64,000 bases of DNA from Sphingobacteriaceae bacterium (GCA_013824115.1 PNNG01000034.1:124001-188000), one strand, 5' to 3'. Positions 50,557 to 60,098 are shown, counted from the stretch's first letter. Notes: a model not told the origin generated them from the sequence alone. Program-made: numbers and translations.

Positions 50557-50721
50557 ATGGTTAACATTCGCATACAGGTAAGTGAGGAGGCTCACATTAA
50601 GCTGCTGGAAGAGCAATTCAAAAGAAAAGCTCAAAAGTTGCCTAGGACAACTATCGCTGATGTTGCTTCTGATTTGTTAGAAGAATACCTCCTTAAAAAC
50701 GAAAAGGCCCCACCGAAGTGA
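50557..50721 (+). CDS. Small ribbon-helix-helix-like protein, divergent from the prophage operon
   Basis: 54 residues from the ATG at 50557; an upstream in-frame ATG at 50533 would include the inverted repeat and is less likely. A short strand NIRIQVSEEAHIKLLEEQF is followed by two helices (RTTIADVASDLLEEYL), the pattern of Arc-type regulators. It is the only small plus-strand gene in the prophage besides the integrase, faces the divergent repeat-rich region and has its own terminator. A role as repressor of the opposite operon is inference from this layout. Confidence 0.65.
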   Translation: MVNIRIQVSEEAHIKLLEEQFKRKAQKLPRTTIADVASDLLEEYLLKNEKAPPK

Positions 50722-50731
50722 GGCCTTTTTT
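50702..50731. terminator. Bidirectional terminator
   Basis: AAAAGGCC (50702-50709) pairs with GGCCTTTT (50722-50729), with an inner CAC/GTG stem and CGAA loop. T runs follow on both strands. It serves the small plus-strand gene and the lipoprotein gene ending at 50730. The core CCCCACCGAAGTG is the same 13 bases as in the terminator at 49638. Confidence 0.85.
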
Positions 50732-51332
50732 ATTGGTTGAATGTTTTTCGTCTCTTTTTGCTGGCATATATAGCGGTTTTATACTTTCCGCGAATAAGCT
50801 TCGGTAACACCTTTTTGTAATCATAAATTGCTTTTGTGCTGTCGTCATATCGCCTGCCATAGAATTCAATAGTTTCGCCATGGGCGGTTACCGTAATACC
50901 CTTTGCGCTGTATTCTGCAGAAATATCAGCAAAAGTTTTTTCCCTGATTTTTTGCGGCAGCCAAAAGCTTATGAGCCTTAATTGATGATCAAGGTCGATT
51001 TTAAGCATTCTCAATTCTTCAGATGCGTTGAAAGGGATTTTGTAAGTTAGGAACTGGTCGTGCCGCTCAATCAAATATTCTAGCTCATTGTTATCCAAGC
51101 TGCTGTAGCGGTTATAGCTTCGTAACAGTGCTACGGCAATTGACAATTCGTCTTTTCCGACATACTGTGGATCAGAAAGCCGTAATGTGTCAATTGGCTT
51201 TATTTCAAGCGCTTTAAATGGAGCTTGATGTATGCTATCAATTTCAGATTGAGAAAGCTTTTTTTCCTTGGCGGCATACTGACAGCTGCATAAACCAATT
51301 GAAAAAATGAATACGAGCAATTGAATTTTCAT
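50730..51332 (-). CDS. Prophage-encoded lipoprotein
   Basis: 200 residues from the ATG at 51332, which opens a lipoprotein signal ending IGLCSC; the frame to 51353 adds residues before the signal and is less likely. The mature part is mixed helix and strand with an Arg/Lys-rich end (KRRKTFNQ). No known domain. The base composition is more A+T-rich than the neighbouring structural genes. It lies right after the tape measure gene and before a bidirectional terminator, the position of a cargo gene. Phage lipoproteins often block superinfection or change the host surface; that role is plausible here but not shown. Confidence 0.75.
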   Translation of the reverse strand: MKIQLLVFIFSIGLCSCQYAAKEKKLSQSEIDSIHQAPFKALEIKPIDTLRLSDPQYVGKDELSIAVALLRSYNRYSSLDNNELEYLIERHDQFLTYKIPFNASEELRMLKIDLDHQLRLISFWLPQKIREKTFADISAEYSAKGITVTAHGETIEFYGRRYDDSTKAIYDYKKVLPKLIRGKYKTAIYASKKRRKTFNQ

Positions 51333-51362
51333 ATTAAATGTTTTGCCCGCCAATTTAACAAA

Positions 51363-54300
51363 TCATCTGAACTTAGCATTGTCTTGTGCCTTGGTTAACT
51401 TATTCTGTCTTTCTTGCATTTCCCAAAGTTGCGCATCACCAATTACAAAACCAGTAGAAACGCCATGTTCAATACTGTGTAGTATAACTGTTTGCTCCTT
51501 TATTGCTTCAATTATTGCCTGATCATTGACGAGGCCCTGCTCAAAACCTTCAATCTCGGCACGCTGTGCAGCGCGTTTGGTAACCCGTGTACCTGTGGTT
51601 GAATAGCGGTTTTCTCGTCTCGAACGCCTTCTCGTCATTCCACCTTCAGAAAAACCTTCGTAGTCGCCACCACTTACGCGTTGGTTCTCAAGCCAATCTA
51701 CTACATTGGCATATTCGGGTTTGCGCAGCATCCATTGAGGCACAACATATTCGTCTTCATGCACTACGCCCGCAACTTTAAAGCCCGATTTATCAGGTGA
51801 TCCTTGGCCTGGGCCAGTAAATCCACCTTTAGAAAATTCGGGTATTGGCTGGCTTGCGATAGCGGCAATGTTTATGGCTCCGGCTACACCAGCCAAAATG
51901 GCCAGAGGCGGATTCCATAAAACACGGGTAACCGAAGTGAGGGTATTCATAGTGGCTTCAATGATTCTTGCTCTTTTTTCGCGCTTGAACATTTCCCTTT
52001 TAATGTCGCGCTCCTTATTCAAGTAAGCCTCATTTATGCTTGCCACTTGCGACTGATATTCGTCTTCGGTTATGAGCTGTTTGTCAAGTCGGTTTTTGTG
52101 GTAGTCTAATTCTGCCTTATGTGCCTTGGAGTTTGACTGAAGCTCGTTGTTTAGCCTATTCATGTTCATGGAGTGTATTGCACCCATAATTTGCATGAAC
52201 GTATTGATGGCTATGCTCTGCACTTTGTTGTAGTAGGCGTGCTTGAGCATGAGCGACTCCTCATCGTATCGTTTTTCAATAAGAAGCCTTTCTGTTTCTG
52301 TAAGCTCCTTATTTTCTAAGGCCATCCGCTTCTCTTCATCTAAAATTGCCAGTTTGGCTTTTAATTCTGCATTGCTATCGGGCGTGGTGTTTAGCAAATC
52401 AAGCTCTAAGGCGGCCATTTTTGCTTCACGTTCTTTGGTTAATTGATCGGCCGTAATGCCCACTCTAAGCTTTGCTTCTTTGGCTTTGCTCTCAGTAATT
52501 TGACGTTCAACAGCATCAATGTTTTCGCCATGTTCAATCATTAATGCACGCTGAGCCTCTAAGCTTTTTGTTTTAATTTCTTGGCTTTTGAGTTCATATA
52601 CCTCTTTAGATATGCGACCGCTTTCGAGTTGTTTCACCAAAAGGGCCTGCTCTTCGTCAAAAGTTTCTTGCGTTAAGGCCAGCAGTTGGGTTTTATTCTG
52701 TTCTTTTTGCTTAATAACAGCATCGTACAGCTCGGTTTCTAACTTGGTAGTATCGGCTTTGTGTTTTTTGTGTAACTCCACTTTTTCAGCAATGTACCTG
52801 CCTTCCAAATTAAAAATGGCGCGCTCATATTCTTCTTTTGAGAGTAGGCCCTCGGCGTACATTTGTTTTTGCAACAGAATTTCGTTGCGGTACATTTTTT
52901 CCGACAATGCTAATTCCTGTTCTAAGGTTTTGGGAGTGCCACCGCCTTTAAGGTTTTTGTTCAGATTATTGGCTTCTTCTGCTGCTCGTCCAATTATGTC
53001 AGAGATGCTCTTGTATTTGTCTTCAAGTGCTTTTATTTGGTCATCAGCATTTGCCAAGACTGATTTTGCCAAAGCTTCTTGTGCAGCAAGCTGTTGGGTT
53101 TGTACGGCAAAAAGGTTTGCGTCTAGCCCATCCTTGTTTAGCTCACCTCTCTTTTTTTCAATATTGAAAAGCATTTCTGCTGCTGCATGCTCGCGTTTTA
53201 AAATCTCAGCCATTTCTTCTTCGTAGCGCATCATGGCAATTTTACGCGTCATGTTATGGTTGAATTGCTGCTGAAGCCCTACTATTTCTTTGATAGTATC
53301 TTCCTCTTTTATTAAACGGGGCAAGTACTCTCCGTAAGCAGCATTAATTTCATCAATCAATCTTTTGCGTTGCTCTGCATTCAGATTAGCATTTCTCAAT
53401 ATGGTAAGCTGGTTATTTACTTCCTGTGATAGCTTTTGAGTGCTCTGAATTGCTGTTTCTGCCGGGTCAATAAATCCAGCAAAATAGTTCACCATGTTTT
53501 TCAATCCTCTAGAGAGCATGCCGCTGGTGAGGGTGCTTGCAATGGCTTTTTGAATTTTTTCCAAATTCGCAGCCATGTTTGTGTTTTTGGTATTGAACTC
53601 ATCAAGCACCGATGAGCCTTCTTTAAAGCTCTTGTTGGCTATGTCCATTTGCTTTTTTAGCAAAGGCATGTTTCCAGCCAATACCCCAAACACACCTGTG
53701 GCACGACCACCTTCAATACCCAAATCGCCAAGGGTTTCGGTAAGTTGAACAATACCGCCTTCGGTTTTGCCAGCTGCTTCCAACACCATCATAAATGCTT
53801 CGAGCGCATTGTCGTTCATTTTTTTCTTAAACTCTTCGGTGCTTACCCCAGCAATGCGCGCATAGGTGGTTGCATCGCTGGCCATTTTGGTAAACATTTT
53901 GCTAAGTGCGGTGCTGCTTACTTCAACGGTTTGGCCCAAAGAATCGAGTGTGGCACCCAAGGCCATCACTTGGTCAATTGAAATATTGGCAATGGGGGCA
54001 ATACCACCCATTTTGTTCAAAAACTCGGTTATGTAGCCTTCGCTGGCTTCGCTGCTGGCACCCAAGGTATTCATGGCGCTGGCCACTTTAAGCATGCTTT
54101 GCTCTAAACCAAACTGCTCTTTCAGCTGAAAGAGGCTTACCAGTTTGCCAATTTGGGTAATGGCATCTTTGCCCAGGTCTTCACCCAGGGCAACGTTTAT
54201 TTTGTCGGCCGCGCGAACAAATTCTTCAACCTCTTTCTTGCCGGTGATGCCCAGTTTACCTGCATCGCGTGCCAGCTCAAGCAACTCTGATCGTGCGGTT

Positions 54301-54719
54301 CTAGTATCAAATTTGCCAAGGGTTTCATTGAGCTTTTGGGCTTCGGCTTCGGTAAGCCCAGTGGTTTTCATCACGTCGGCAATGCTGTCGCTGAGTTCAG
54401 CATTTTTGCGGATGATGTTGCTTATTTGGCCTGTTATAGCTTCAAACCCAAGATAGGCCACGGCCATGGTGCCAAACTTCCCTAATTCTGTTTGCAGCTC
54501 TCCGAAAAAGCCCTTGGTTTGGCGCAACTCCTTATTCACGTCATTAATGCGCGCTTGCACATTTTTTAGACGATCGGCTTTTTCAACGAACTTTTCCGAT
54601 TCAGGTGAGAGCAGAGCTAGCTCAGCTCGTAATTTCCGGGCTTCTGTGGTGAGCTGCTTCAAAGTAGCATCAGCGGCAACGCCGTTGATGTATATGTTGG
54701 CTGTACTTTTCGCTTGCAT
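51363..54719 (-). CDS. Phage tail tape measure protein
   Basis: 1118 residues. The TP901-type tape measure domain lies around 95-400 (SELLELARDAGKLGITGKK, YITEFLNKMGGIAPIANIS, and ITQIGKLVSLFQL). Long coiled-coil stretches with repeated Glu/Lys/Ala follow (about 600-950), then a hydrophobic segment WNPPLAILAGVAGAINIAAI near 980-1005 and a Gly-rich, basic end. The length would fit a tail of roughly 170 nm by the usual 1.5 angstrom per residue rule, an estimate. This shows a long-tailed, siphovirus- or myovirus-like virion. Confidence 0.9.
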   Translation of the reverse strand: MQAKSTANIYINGVAADATLKQLTTEARKLRAELALLSPESEKFVEKADRLKNVQARINDVNKELRQTKGFFGELQTELGKFGTMAVAYLGFEAITGQISNIIRKNAELSDSIADVMKTTGLTEAEAQKLNETLGKFDTRTARSELLELARDAGKLGITGKKEVEEFVRAADKINVALGEDLGKDAITQIGKLVSLFQLKEQFGLEQSMLKVASAMNTLGASSEASEGYITEFLNKMGGIAPIANISIDQVMALGATLDSLGQTVEVSSTALSKMFTKMASDATTYARIAGVSTEEFKKKMNDNALEAFMMVLEAAGKTEGGIVQLTETLGDLGIEGGRATGVFGVLAGNMPLLKKQMDIANKSFKEGSSVLDEFNTKNTNMAANLEKIQKAIASTLTSGMLSRGLKNMVNYFAGFIDPAETAIQSTQKLSQEVNNQLTILRNANLNAEQRKRLIDEINAAYGEYLPRLIKEEDTIKEIVGLQQQFNHNMTRKIAMMRYEEEMAEILKREHAAAEMLFNIEKKRGELNKDGLDANLFAVQTQQLAAQEALAKSVLANADDQIKALEDKYKSISDIIGRAAEEANNLNKNLKGGGTPKTLEQELALSEKMYRNEILLQKQMYAEGLLSKEEYERAIFNLEGRYIAEKVELHKKHKADTTKLETELYDAVIKQKEQNKTQLLALTQETFDEEQALLVKQLESGRISKEVYELKSQEIKTKSLEAQRALMIEHGENIDAVERQITESKAKEAKLRVGITADQLTKEREAKMAALELDLLNTTPDSNAELKAKLAILDEEKRMALENKELTETERLLIEKRYDEESLMLKHAYYNKVQSIAINTFMQIMGAIHSMNMNRLNNELQSNSKAHKAELDYHKNRLDKQLITEDEYQSQVASINEAYLNKERDIKREMFKREKRARIIEATMNTLTSVTRVLWNPPLAILAGVAGAINIAAIASQPIPEFSKGGFTGPGQGSPDKSGFKVAGVVHEDEYVVPQWMLRKPEYANVVDWLENQRVSGGDYEGFSEGGMTRRRSRRENRYSTTGTRVTKRAAQRAEIEGFEQGLVNDQAIIEAIKEQTVILHSIEHGVSTGFVIGDAQLWEMQERQNKLTKAQDNAKFR

Positions 54720-54724
54720 GGCGG

Positions 54725-55138
54725 TTATTTTATCATCAATCGTTTTGCGGCTATTTCGGCTTTGTGTTTGGCTGCCGTATCGGCCAAATCTTGCAGGTGC
54801 TTTTCAATTACGGGGTTGAACCAGGGCTTGGGCACGCGGCTTTTTCCTTTACTGGCGGCTCCCCAGGCAGCGGCATTGGCTTGCACCCGGCTTATGGGCC
54901 AGCCACGGCCTACGCCCTTGTGCACAAATACCATGTAGCGTTCAAACTTGAACTGCAGCTTGTCAACCATGCCAAAGCGCTTGTAGTCTTTCCAGGTCAT
55001 GGTGGCACTGCCATCGCCACTTACGCCAATGCGCAGGCGAAATATTTCGCGCTGCAGCTCGCGGTAGGCGCGGTGCCCCCAGTTTTTAACGGCGTCGTTA
55101 AACTGTTTTTGCTGGGCTAAAACGTCAGTGCCTTCCAT
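54725..55138 (-). CDS. Probable minor tail or tail-completion protein
   Basis: 137 residues. The pattern FERYMVFVHKGVGRGWP and PKPWFNPVIEKHLQDLADTAA resembles small phage proteins of the HK97 gp10 or neck type, in which an aromatic motif PWxxP precedes a C-terminal helix. The match is by eye and weak. It lies between the 657-residue structural gene (sharing base 55138) and the tape measure gene (5-base gap), consistent with tail assembly. Confidence 0.6.
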   Translation of the reverse strand: MEGTDVLAQQKQFNDAVKNWGHRAYRELQREIFRLRIGVSGDGSATMTWKDYKRFGMVDKLQFKFERYMVFVHKGVGRGWPISRVQANAAAWGAASKGKSRVPKPWFNPVIEKHLQDLADTAAKHKAEIAAKRLMIK

Positions 55139-57111
55139 CAGTATTTATACATTTCGGCTTCGGCCGGTTGGCGGTAGGGCAGGGTAATGTCAATATGCTT
55201 GATGAAGTAGTGCGTGCCGTCAATTACCTTTTTGCGGGTAATGTCAAAACTCAGCAGTTCGCCCGGTGGCAGGTTAATGCGGCGCTTCACCAAAAAAGTG
55301 TTGCGCATAAAGTCAACGTAATCACTCAGCCAAACCTTAAAGCGGCCCTTGTTGCCGCTAAATTTTACCGAGTAGGCAAAGGCTTCTTGCAGGGCAGCAT
55401 CAAATTCATCGGGGCTGGCGTAGGGTAGGCTGTAGTCTTCCAACTCGGGGTCGGCATTTACCAAACCACGGTAAAAAAGCAGCCGGGCAATGCGGTTACC
55501 CTCGCTCAAGTTAAAGCCGCGCATGCTGCCAATGGGCCCCATATAAGGCATGCGGGTTTTGCGGTTGAGCTGAAACCACACATCTTGCTTCATGCCAGCC
55601 ATAGCGAAGCGAGAAGTTTTGATGGTAGGGTCTCCTAAACCTATCTTGTATTCGCCTAAATCATGGCTCCAAAACCGTGTAACGTAAATAAGGCTTAAGT
55701 TTTGCTCAACTACATGCCAATCGGTATTTGTTACCTGTGTAACATCGCCGCTGCGGAAACCTCCTTCAGGTGGTGTTGGAAAACTCACTTGGCGTTTGTC
55801 AAGTATGCTTTTGAATAGCACCAATTCGTCGTCTGTATCTGTAGACATTGTAAAGGCAACTGCCTTTCCGTAATCTATAACCTCTTTGTTATACACCCTT
55901 TCGGCAAAGCTGGTCCAGTCGGCATCGGGTGGGCGCTGCAGCAGTGCTCGCAACGAGGTAACGGTAAATTGCTGGCGTTGCTGGTCGAAGTAGCTTACCC
56001 AGCCCCAAAATTCACGGAAGTCTTCAATTAACTCTGCCACTGTCATGTCGGGCAGCACATCGCGCAAAAAGAAACCTTCGGGCAACAGGGCCACATAGCT
56101 GGGGCTGTTGCTGGCACCATGTACTGTTTCAAGCTCGTAATTAATAGCCTTGCCGGTAAGCAATACCAGGTTTACAATTTCGGGGTCGTTTACCAGCTCC
56201 GAAATAAATTCGTAACCCAATTCGCTGGCCAGTCCTTTAAAAACCGAAAAAACATACACCGCAGGGCAATGCCAGTGTGAAGCTGGCCAGGGTGCTGCCA
56301 GGCTGGTGGTGTTTACCAATGCGGTTGCACCGCTCTGCTGGCCGGTAATGGTGGTGGCTCCCCAGCCGCCGCCTGTTACTTCAAGCACCACCAAGCGGTT
56401 GGCTTCTTTGGTTGCATGCAGGGCAACAATGCCCTGCAGGGTGCCATTGCTTACTATTTCGCCATCAATAAACTGGCCTACCTGGCTCGAAATCACCAGC
56501 AATAAGGGGGCAGTGGTATCGCCTTTCACCAATGGGCGCTGTAGGCCGCTGGGTTCAAAAAACGGGTCTAAAAAATTGTTGGCCACGTAAAAGCCACCCG
56601 CCTTTTCGCTTTTGTTGAAAAAGTTAGGGTTGAAAAACGGAAACACCACATAGGGGTAACTCTGCCAGCCGTTTTCGTTTACGGCACGGGCCAAATTGCG
56701 CGCGCGGTTTTGCTGGCCTGCAGCTGTGGCCAATACCTGGTATTCGTTGGCGAAAGCCAGCTCTCCCAGTTTTTTGTTTTGCATGGCGTTGGCAGCAGCT
56801 CCATTGTCGGCCAAAAATTGGCACTCGTAAAAGCTGCCAGCATCTTCTAAGCGCAACCGGCCGGTAATGCTTTCGCCGGCATACTCAAGCCTCACGCCAT
56901 CGGTAATGGTGGTGAGCGGACTGGTTATTTGCGGATCGTGCGAAAAGCCCAGCAATTGCATGTTGGGCTTTTTGGGTAGCTGAAAGGGAAACGAAAAGGT
57001 GCCTTGCACCCTGCCATCGGCAAACATGGGGTTTACCCTGCGCAGCCGAATGCGGGTGTTGGGCGATAGGGCCAACGCCTGGTTAAATGCGTATAGTTTC
57101 AGCTCGCTCAT
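55138..57111 (-). CDS. Phage structural protein, possibly tail hub or baseplate
   Basis: 657 residues. The N-terminus has RVQGTFSFPFQLPKKPNMQLLGF, a pattern seen in putative tail-hub proteins of Bacteroidota phages. The middle has beta-rich segments (GGGWGATTITGQQSGATALV) and a helical block VAELIEDFREFWGWVSYFDQQ. The C-terminal 100 residues end in a strand pattern around IKHIDITLPYRQPAEAE. No enzyme motif. It overlaps the 509-residue gene by 4 bases and the next gene by one base. The call rests mostly on position next to the tape measure gene. Confidence 0.6.
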   Translation of the reverse strand: MSELKLYAFNQALALSPNTRIRLRRVNPMFADGRVQGTFSFPFQLPKKPNMQLLGFSHDPQITSPLTTITDGVRLEYAGESITGRLRLEDAGSFYECQFLADNGAAANAMQNKKLGELAFANEYQVLATAAGQQNRARNLARAVNENGWQSYPYVVFPFFNPNFFNKSEKAGGFYVANNFLDPFFEPSGLQRPLVKGDTTAPLLLVISSQVGQFIDGEIVSNGTLQGIVALHATKEANRLVVLEVTGGGWGATTITGQQSGATALVNTTSLAAPWPASHWHCPAVYVFSVFKGLASELGYEFISELVNDPEIVNLVLLTGKAINYELETVHGASNSPSYVALLPEGFFLRDVLPDMTVAELIEDFREFWGWVSYFDQQRQQFTVTSLRALLQRPPDADWTSFAERVYNKEVIDYGKAVAFTMSTDTDDELVLFKSILDKRQVSFPTPPEGGFRSGDVTQVTNTDWHVVEQNLSLIYVTRFWSHDLGEYKIGLGDPTIKTSRFAMAGMKQDVWFQLNRKTRMPYMGPIGSMRGFNLSEGNRIARLLFYRGLVNADPELEDYSLPYASPDEFDAALQEAFAYSVKFSGNKGRFKVWLSDYVDFMRNTFLVKRRINLPPGELLSFDITRKKVIDGTHYFIKHIDITLPYRQPAEAEMYKY

Positions 57112-58637
57112 ACCCGGTCAATAAAGGCTTCTTGTATGGTAAGCTGCATGCTAAACAGCTCTTGGTTGGTGCTGGCCAAATCGTCGCTGTGGGCGGTAAT
57201 GTTTACCCGGGTGCGCTGGCTCAGGTCGGTGCTCATAAGGTAAACCTCGGGGCTGCCTACCAGCTCCTGCAGCCACACAATGTAATCGCGGCGGCGCAGG
57301 CCGGTGTGTAGCACATAGCGCTTTTGGCGGGTAACTTCTACCTCACGCACTTCGCCCTGGCTGCGGGTATAATTGGCAGGCAGTAGGTGCTCGGCAAAGC
57401 TGCGGCTGGTATTTACACTCTGATCAGTATCGCCCTCAAAATACACCAGTTCAAAAATCCCGGTAGCGGTTCTGAAAAGCAGAATGGTTTCTTGCTCTGC
57501 TGGGCTGTTGTCAATTTCGAGCCTGGTAAAAGTGCTTTGGGCAAAAACGCCAGGCGTTGAGCCACTGCAGCGCAGCGCCATGTTGAGTTCGTAAAAGGCA
57601 GAAAAACCAGCGCCAATGGTAAGCTCGTTTACATCGTTGAGCGACAGGTATACACAGGCAATGCCATCTTGGTTAAACGAAGCAAAATCGGCATCTTCTA
57701 CATTCACTGCCGGGCTCAAAAAACCATCGGGCCGAATGAGCGTGTAATTCAAAACCAAATCGGCTTGCGATAAGCTGGCGGTTTTGTACATGGCCAGCAA
57801 CACCTTGTGGTGCGGCTTAACGCGCAACGAGCTGGGGCGGTTGGTCCATTGGCTGCGGTTGGTGGTGGGCGTGGTGTATGGCGTTATGCTGCTGCCGGGC
57901 ACGTTTACCTTGTCGAATAGACCAGGTAAAACGGCAGCGCTTATGTTGCTGCGGCGCTGCACCAGCGGATCATCGCCAAAGCTTTCGGCATAGCCCATGC
58001 TGTAAGCCAAGGGCTGCACGGTGGCAAAGTTGAGCGTGTTAATGGCCAATGCCGGTGGCTCTACTGCCAAAATGCTTTCGAGTAGTTCTTCCAGCACAAA
58101 TTCGCAACGATTGGCGGCATCAACCCTGGCATCTTTTACCCACGTTTTGCCAGCGGCTGTGAGGTAAAGCATGGCTTTAAAATTGGGCCGCACATTGGGG
58201 TTTACACCTGCCACGTTGGTGGCTTGGGTGTAGGTGGCAGAGCTGGCGCCATAAATCATGGTCCAAAAAGCACCAGGTTGTTTGGCTTCTAACTGCACCC
58301 AAAAGGGAAATGCCGAAAAAGTGATGTCGTAATTGTCGGCAATAAACGGATTGGCGGCAAACATGGCTACCATGCTTGCCACTGCCAGCTCGGTATCGAC
58401 ATTGGCGTTGAATTCAAAAGCGCTGTTGGCATCGGGCGTGGTGCGTGCGGTAAAGGTATAGGTGCGGTTGGCTATGCGAATATTGAAAAAGCTGTTATTT
58501 GCCGCACCCGAAACGTTGATGCGCAGCCTTGCCTTGGTGCCAGCGCTCAGTTGAAAATTATTGGTTTGAAGCACCAGCCGCAAAGGTTGGCGCACAGGTG
58601 CCAGCGCAGGCGGTTGGCTTACTATGGTTAAGGCCAT
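57108..58637 (-). CDS. Phage structural protein, function unknown
   Basis: 509 residues, mainly beta-strand by pattern (RLVLQTNNFQLSAGTKARLRI, FFNIRIANRTYTFTARTT), no signal peptide. The second half includes RRDYIVWLQELVGSPEVYLM, an element found in some phage tail proteins. It overlaps the 206-residue gene by one base and the 657-residue gene by 4 bases, so all are made from one message. I cannot distinguish tail tube, sheath or baseplate from sequence alone. Confidence 0.6.
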   Translation of the reverse strand: MALTIVSQPPALAPVRQPLRLVLQTNNFQLSAGTKARLRINVSGAANNSFFNIRIANRTYTFTARTTPDANSAFEFNANVDTELAVASMVAMFAANPFIADNYDITFSAFPFWVQLEAKQPGAFWTMIYGASSATYTQATNVAGVNPNVRPNFKAMLYLTAAGKTWVKDARVDAANRCEFVLEELLESILAVEPPALAINTLNFATVQPLAYSMGYAESFGDDPLVQRRSNISAAVLPGLFDKVNVPGSSITPYTTPTTNRSQWTNRPSSLRVKPHHKVLLAMYKTASLSQADLVLNYTLIRPDGFLSPAVNVEDADFASFNQDGIACVYLSLNDVNELTIGAGFSAFYELNMALRCSGSTPGVFAQSTFTRLEIDNSPAEQETILLFRTATGIFELVYFEGDTDQSVNTSRSFAEHLLPANYTRSQGEVREVEVTRQKRYVLHTGLRRRDYIVWLQELVGSPEVYLMSTDLSQRTRVNITAHSDDLASTNQELFSMQLTIQEAFIDRV

Positions 58638-59257
58638 TAGGCTATCCTCCTCAATCTAAAAATGGTGTTGTAAACGAGTGGGGTATTGGTAACGGCATAA
58701 CCGTTCATGCGGGCGTAGCTCAGCACTTCATCCACGGCGCTTTCGGTAAAGTCGGCCGTGTTGAGTTTAGCATCGGTGCTGTTTTCGGAGAGGGTAATTT
58801 CGAGCCGGTAGCCATATACATTGTCCCACACCGGGCCAATGAATGCACCCTTGGTATCGTTGGGCGAAAAGCCTACAATGCGCGCCTGGTATTTGTCGTG
58901 GTACATTTTGGCAAGCACGGCCATGGCCAGCTGCTTGCAACGGGTTTTTACCTCCGTTTCAACTGCGGCACCACTGCCCACCGGTACACGATCAACCACC
59001 ACCACGGCGCCCATTATGCGGTCGGTAACGTAGCCAGCACCATTGTCGCCAAAGCTGCTTTCGGGTTCTTCAATGAGCATGGCCGGAAATGCCAGGTTCA
59101 AATCACTCAGTGTGCGGTCAAGGTCTTCAAGGTGCCACTGGAAAAAGCTTTTGTGGGTGTCGCTGTGGAAGAAAGCCGGATGATCTTCGGCCAGCGCACG
59201 GAAATAGGCTACATATTCATCGTAGCGGGTAAAGTCGTATTTGCGGCCGTAGCTCAT
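58637..59257 (-). CDS. Phage protein, function unknown
   Basis: 206 residues, mixed alpha/beta. The middle, QLAMAVLAKMYHDKYQARIVGF, is helical and the part WDNVYGYRLEITLSE is strand, similar in size and pattern to head-tail connector or tail terminator proteins, but no clear domain is seen. It overlaps its neighbours by one and four bases. Real on grounds of length, overlap and position inside the structural operon. Confidence 0.6.
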   Translation of the reverse strand: MSYGRKYDFTRYDEYVAYFRALAEDHPAFFHSDTHKSFFQWHLEDLDRTLSDLNLAFPAMLIEEPESSFGDNGAGYVTDRIMGAVVVVDRVPVGSGAAVETEVKTRCKQLAMAVLAKMYHDKYQARIVGFSPNDTKGAFIGPVWDNVYGYRLEITLSENSTDAKLNTADFTESAVDEVLSYARMNGYAVTNTPLVYNTIFRLRRIA

Positions 59258-60078
59258 TTTTTGCTGGGTTTGTTCTCCATTTCAGCCTGCAGGTGAATGA
59301 GAATGTTGGTGAAGTATACGTGGCCAACCTTATGTATGTCGCCAAATTTGGGGCCTGCCATGGCTACATAGAATTTTTCCCAGCCAAAGCGGCTTGAGGT
59401 TTCGGCGCTTTTTGAGCCGCTGAAAACATCAGGAGCTACCGCCTTCCAATGGGCTTGGCAACCTTCAAAAAACAGCAGGTTGGCATACAGGTATTCATCG
59501 GGCAGCTTGGCAAAAAGCCGGGCGTAATGCTTGATGGTGTTTTCGTTGAATGGCTCGCGGCAGTCGCCGGTATCGAGCCTGGGCACCAGCTTGGTAATGG
59601 GCCACCACCAGCGGCGGGGGCGGTACAGCGCAGCCATGAGCTCGCAGAGCAGGCGGCGTTGCTCGCCTGGGTTGTTGCTCTCTTTGTAGTTGGTGAGTTT
59701 TACGAAGGCGGTTACCACTTCGTCGAATACGCCGTTGCCAAAAAAATCGGCAGGACCGTAGAAGGTCTGCAAGCCTACCCTCACCCGAGGCAGCAATTGC
59801 CGGGTGAGGGTAGAAGGAGCAAAGGCCCAGTTGAGCGCGGTGGTGATGCTGTACACCTGCTCGTAAGGAATCTGCAGGATGGCTTTGTTGCGCTTAAAGG
59901 CGAAGCGCTTAAATCCCAACAGATGGTAGGCTAGTTTAAACTTGGCCTTGGCCAGAGGTGTGCGGCCGTTGAAATAACGGCAGAGCTCCAGCAGTTGGTC
60001 GCGCTGTAGCTCGTTGAAAGATTCGGGGATGTGGCCCTGAAACACCCGCCCTTTGTGCTCAATGGTGAAAGCTTGCAT
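59254..60078 (-). CDS. Phage protein, function unknown
   Basis: 274 residues, helical and rich in aromatic and basic residues (RRWWWP, LYRPRR, KRFAFKR). No portal, protease or capsid motif is recognised, although the gene directly follows the terminase, where a portal gene is usual. The start codon lies inside an 8-bp inverted repeat (60073-60098) that could hide it from ribosomes. It follows the large terminase gene after a 51-base gap that carries the repeated 16-base motif. Confidence 0.65.
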   Translation of the reverse strand: MQAFTIEHKGRVFQGHIPESFNELQRDQLLELCRYFNGRTPLAKAKFKLAYHLLGFKRFAFKRNKAILQIPYEQVYSITTALNWAFAPSTLTRQLLPRVRVGLQTFYGPADFFGNGVFDEVVTAFVKLTNYKESNNPGEQRRLLCELMAALYRPRRWWWPITKLVPRLDTGDCREPFNENTIKHYARLFAKLPDEYLYANLLFFEGCQAHWKAVAPDVFSGSKSAETSSRFGWEKFYVAMAGPKFGDIHKVGHVYFTNILIHLQAEMENKPSKK

Positions 60079-60098
60079 CGCGACAAATCACGATGCAA
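60073..60098 (-). promoter_or_regulatory. Hairpin covering the start codon of the 274-residue gene
   Basis: TTGCATCG (60073-60080) and CGATGCAA (60091-60098) are perfect inverted copies with a 10-base loop. In the message the ATG (60078-60076) falls in the 3' arm, so folding would block initiation. Confidence 0.5.
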
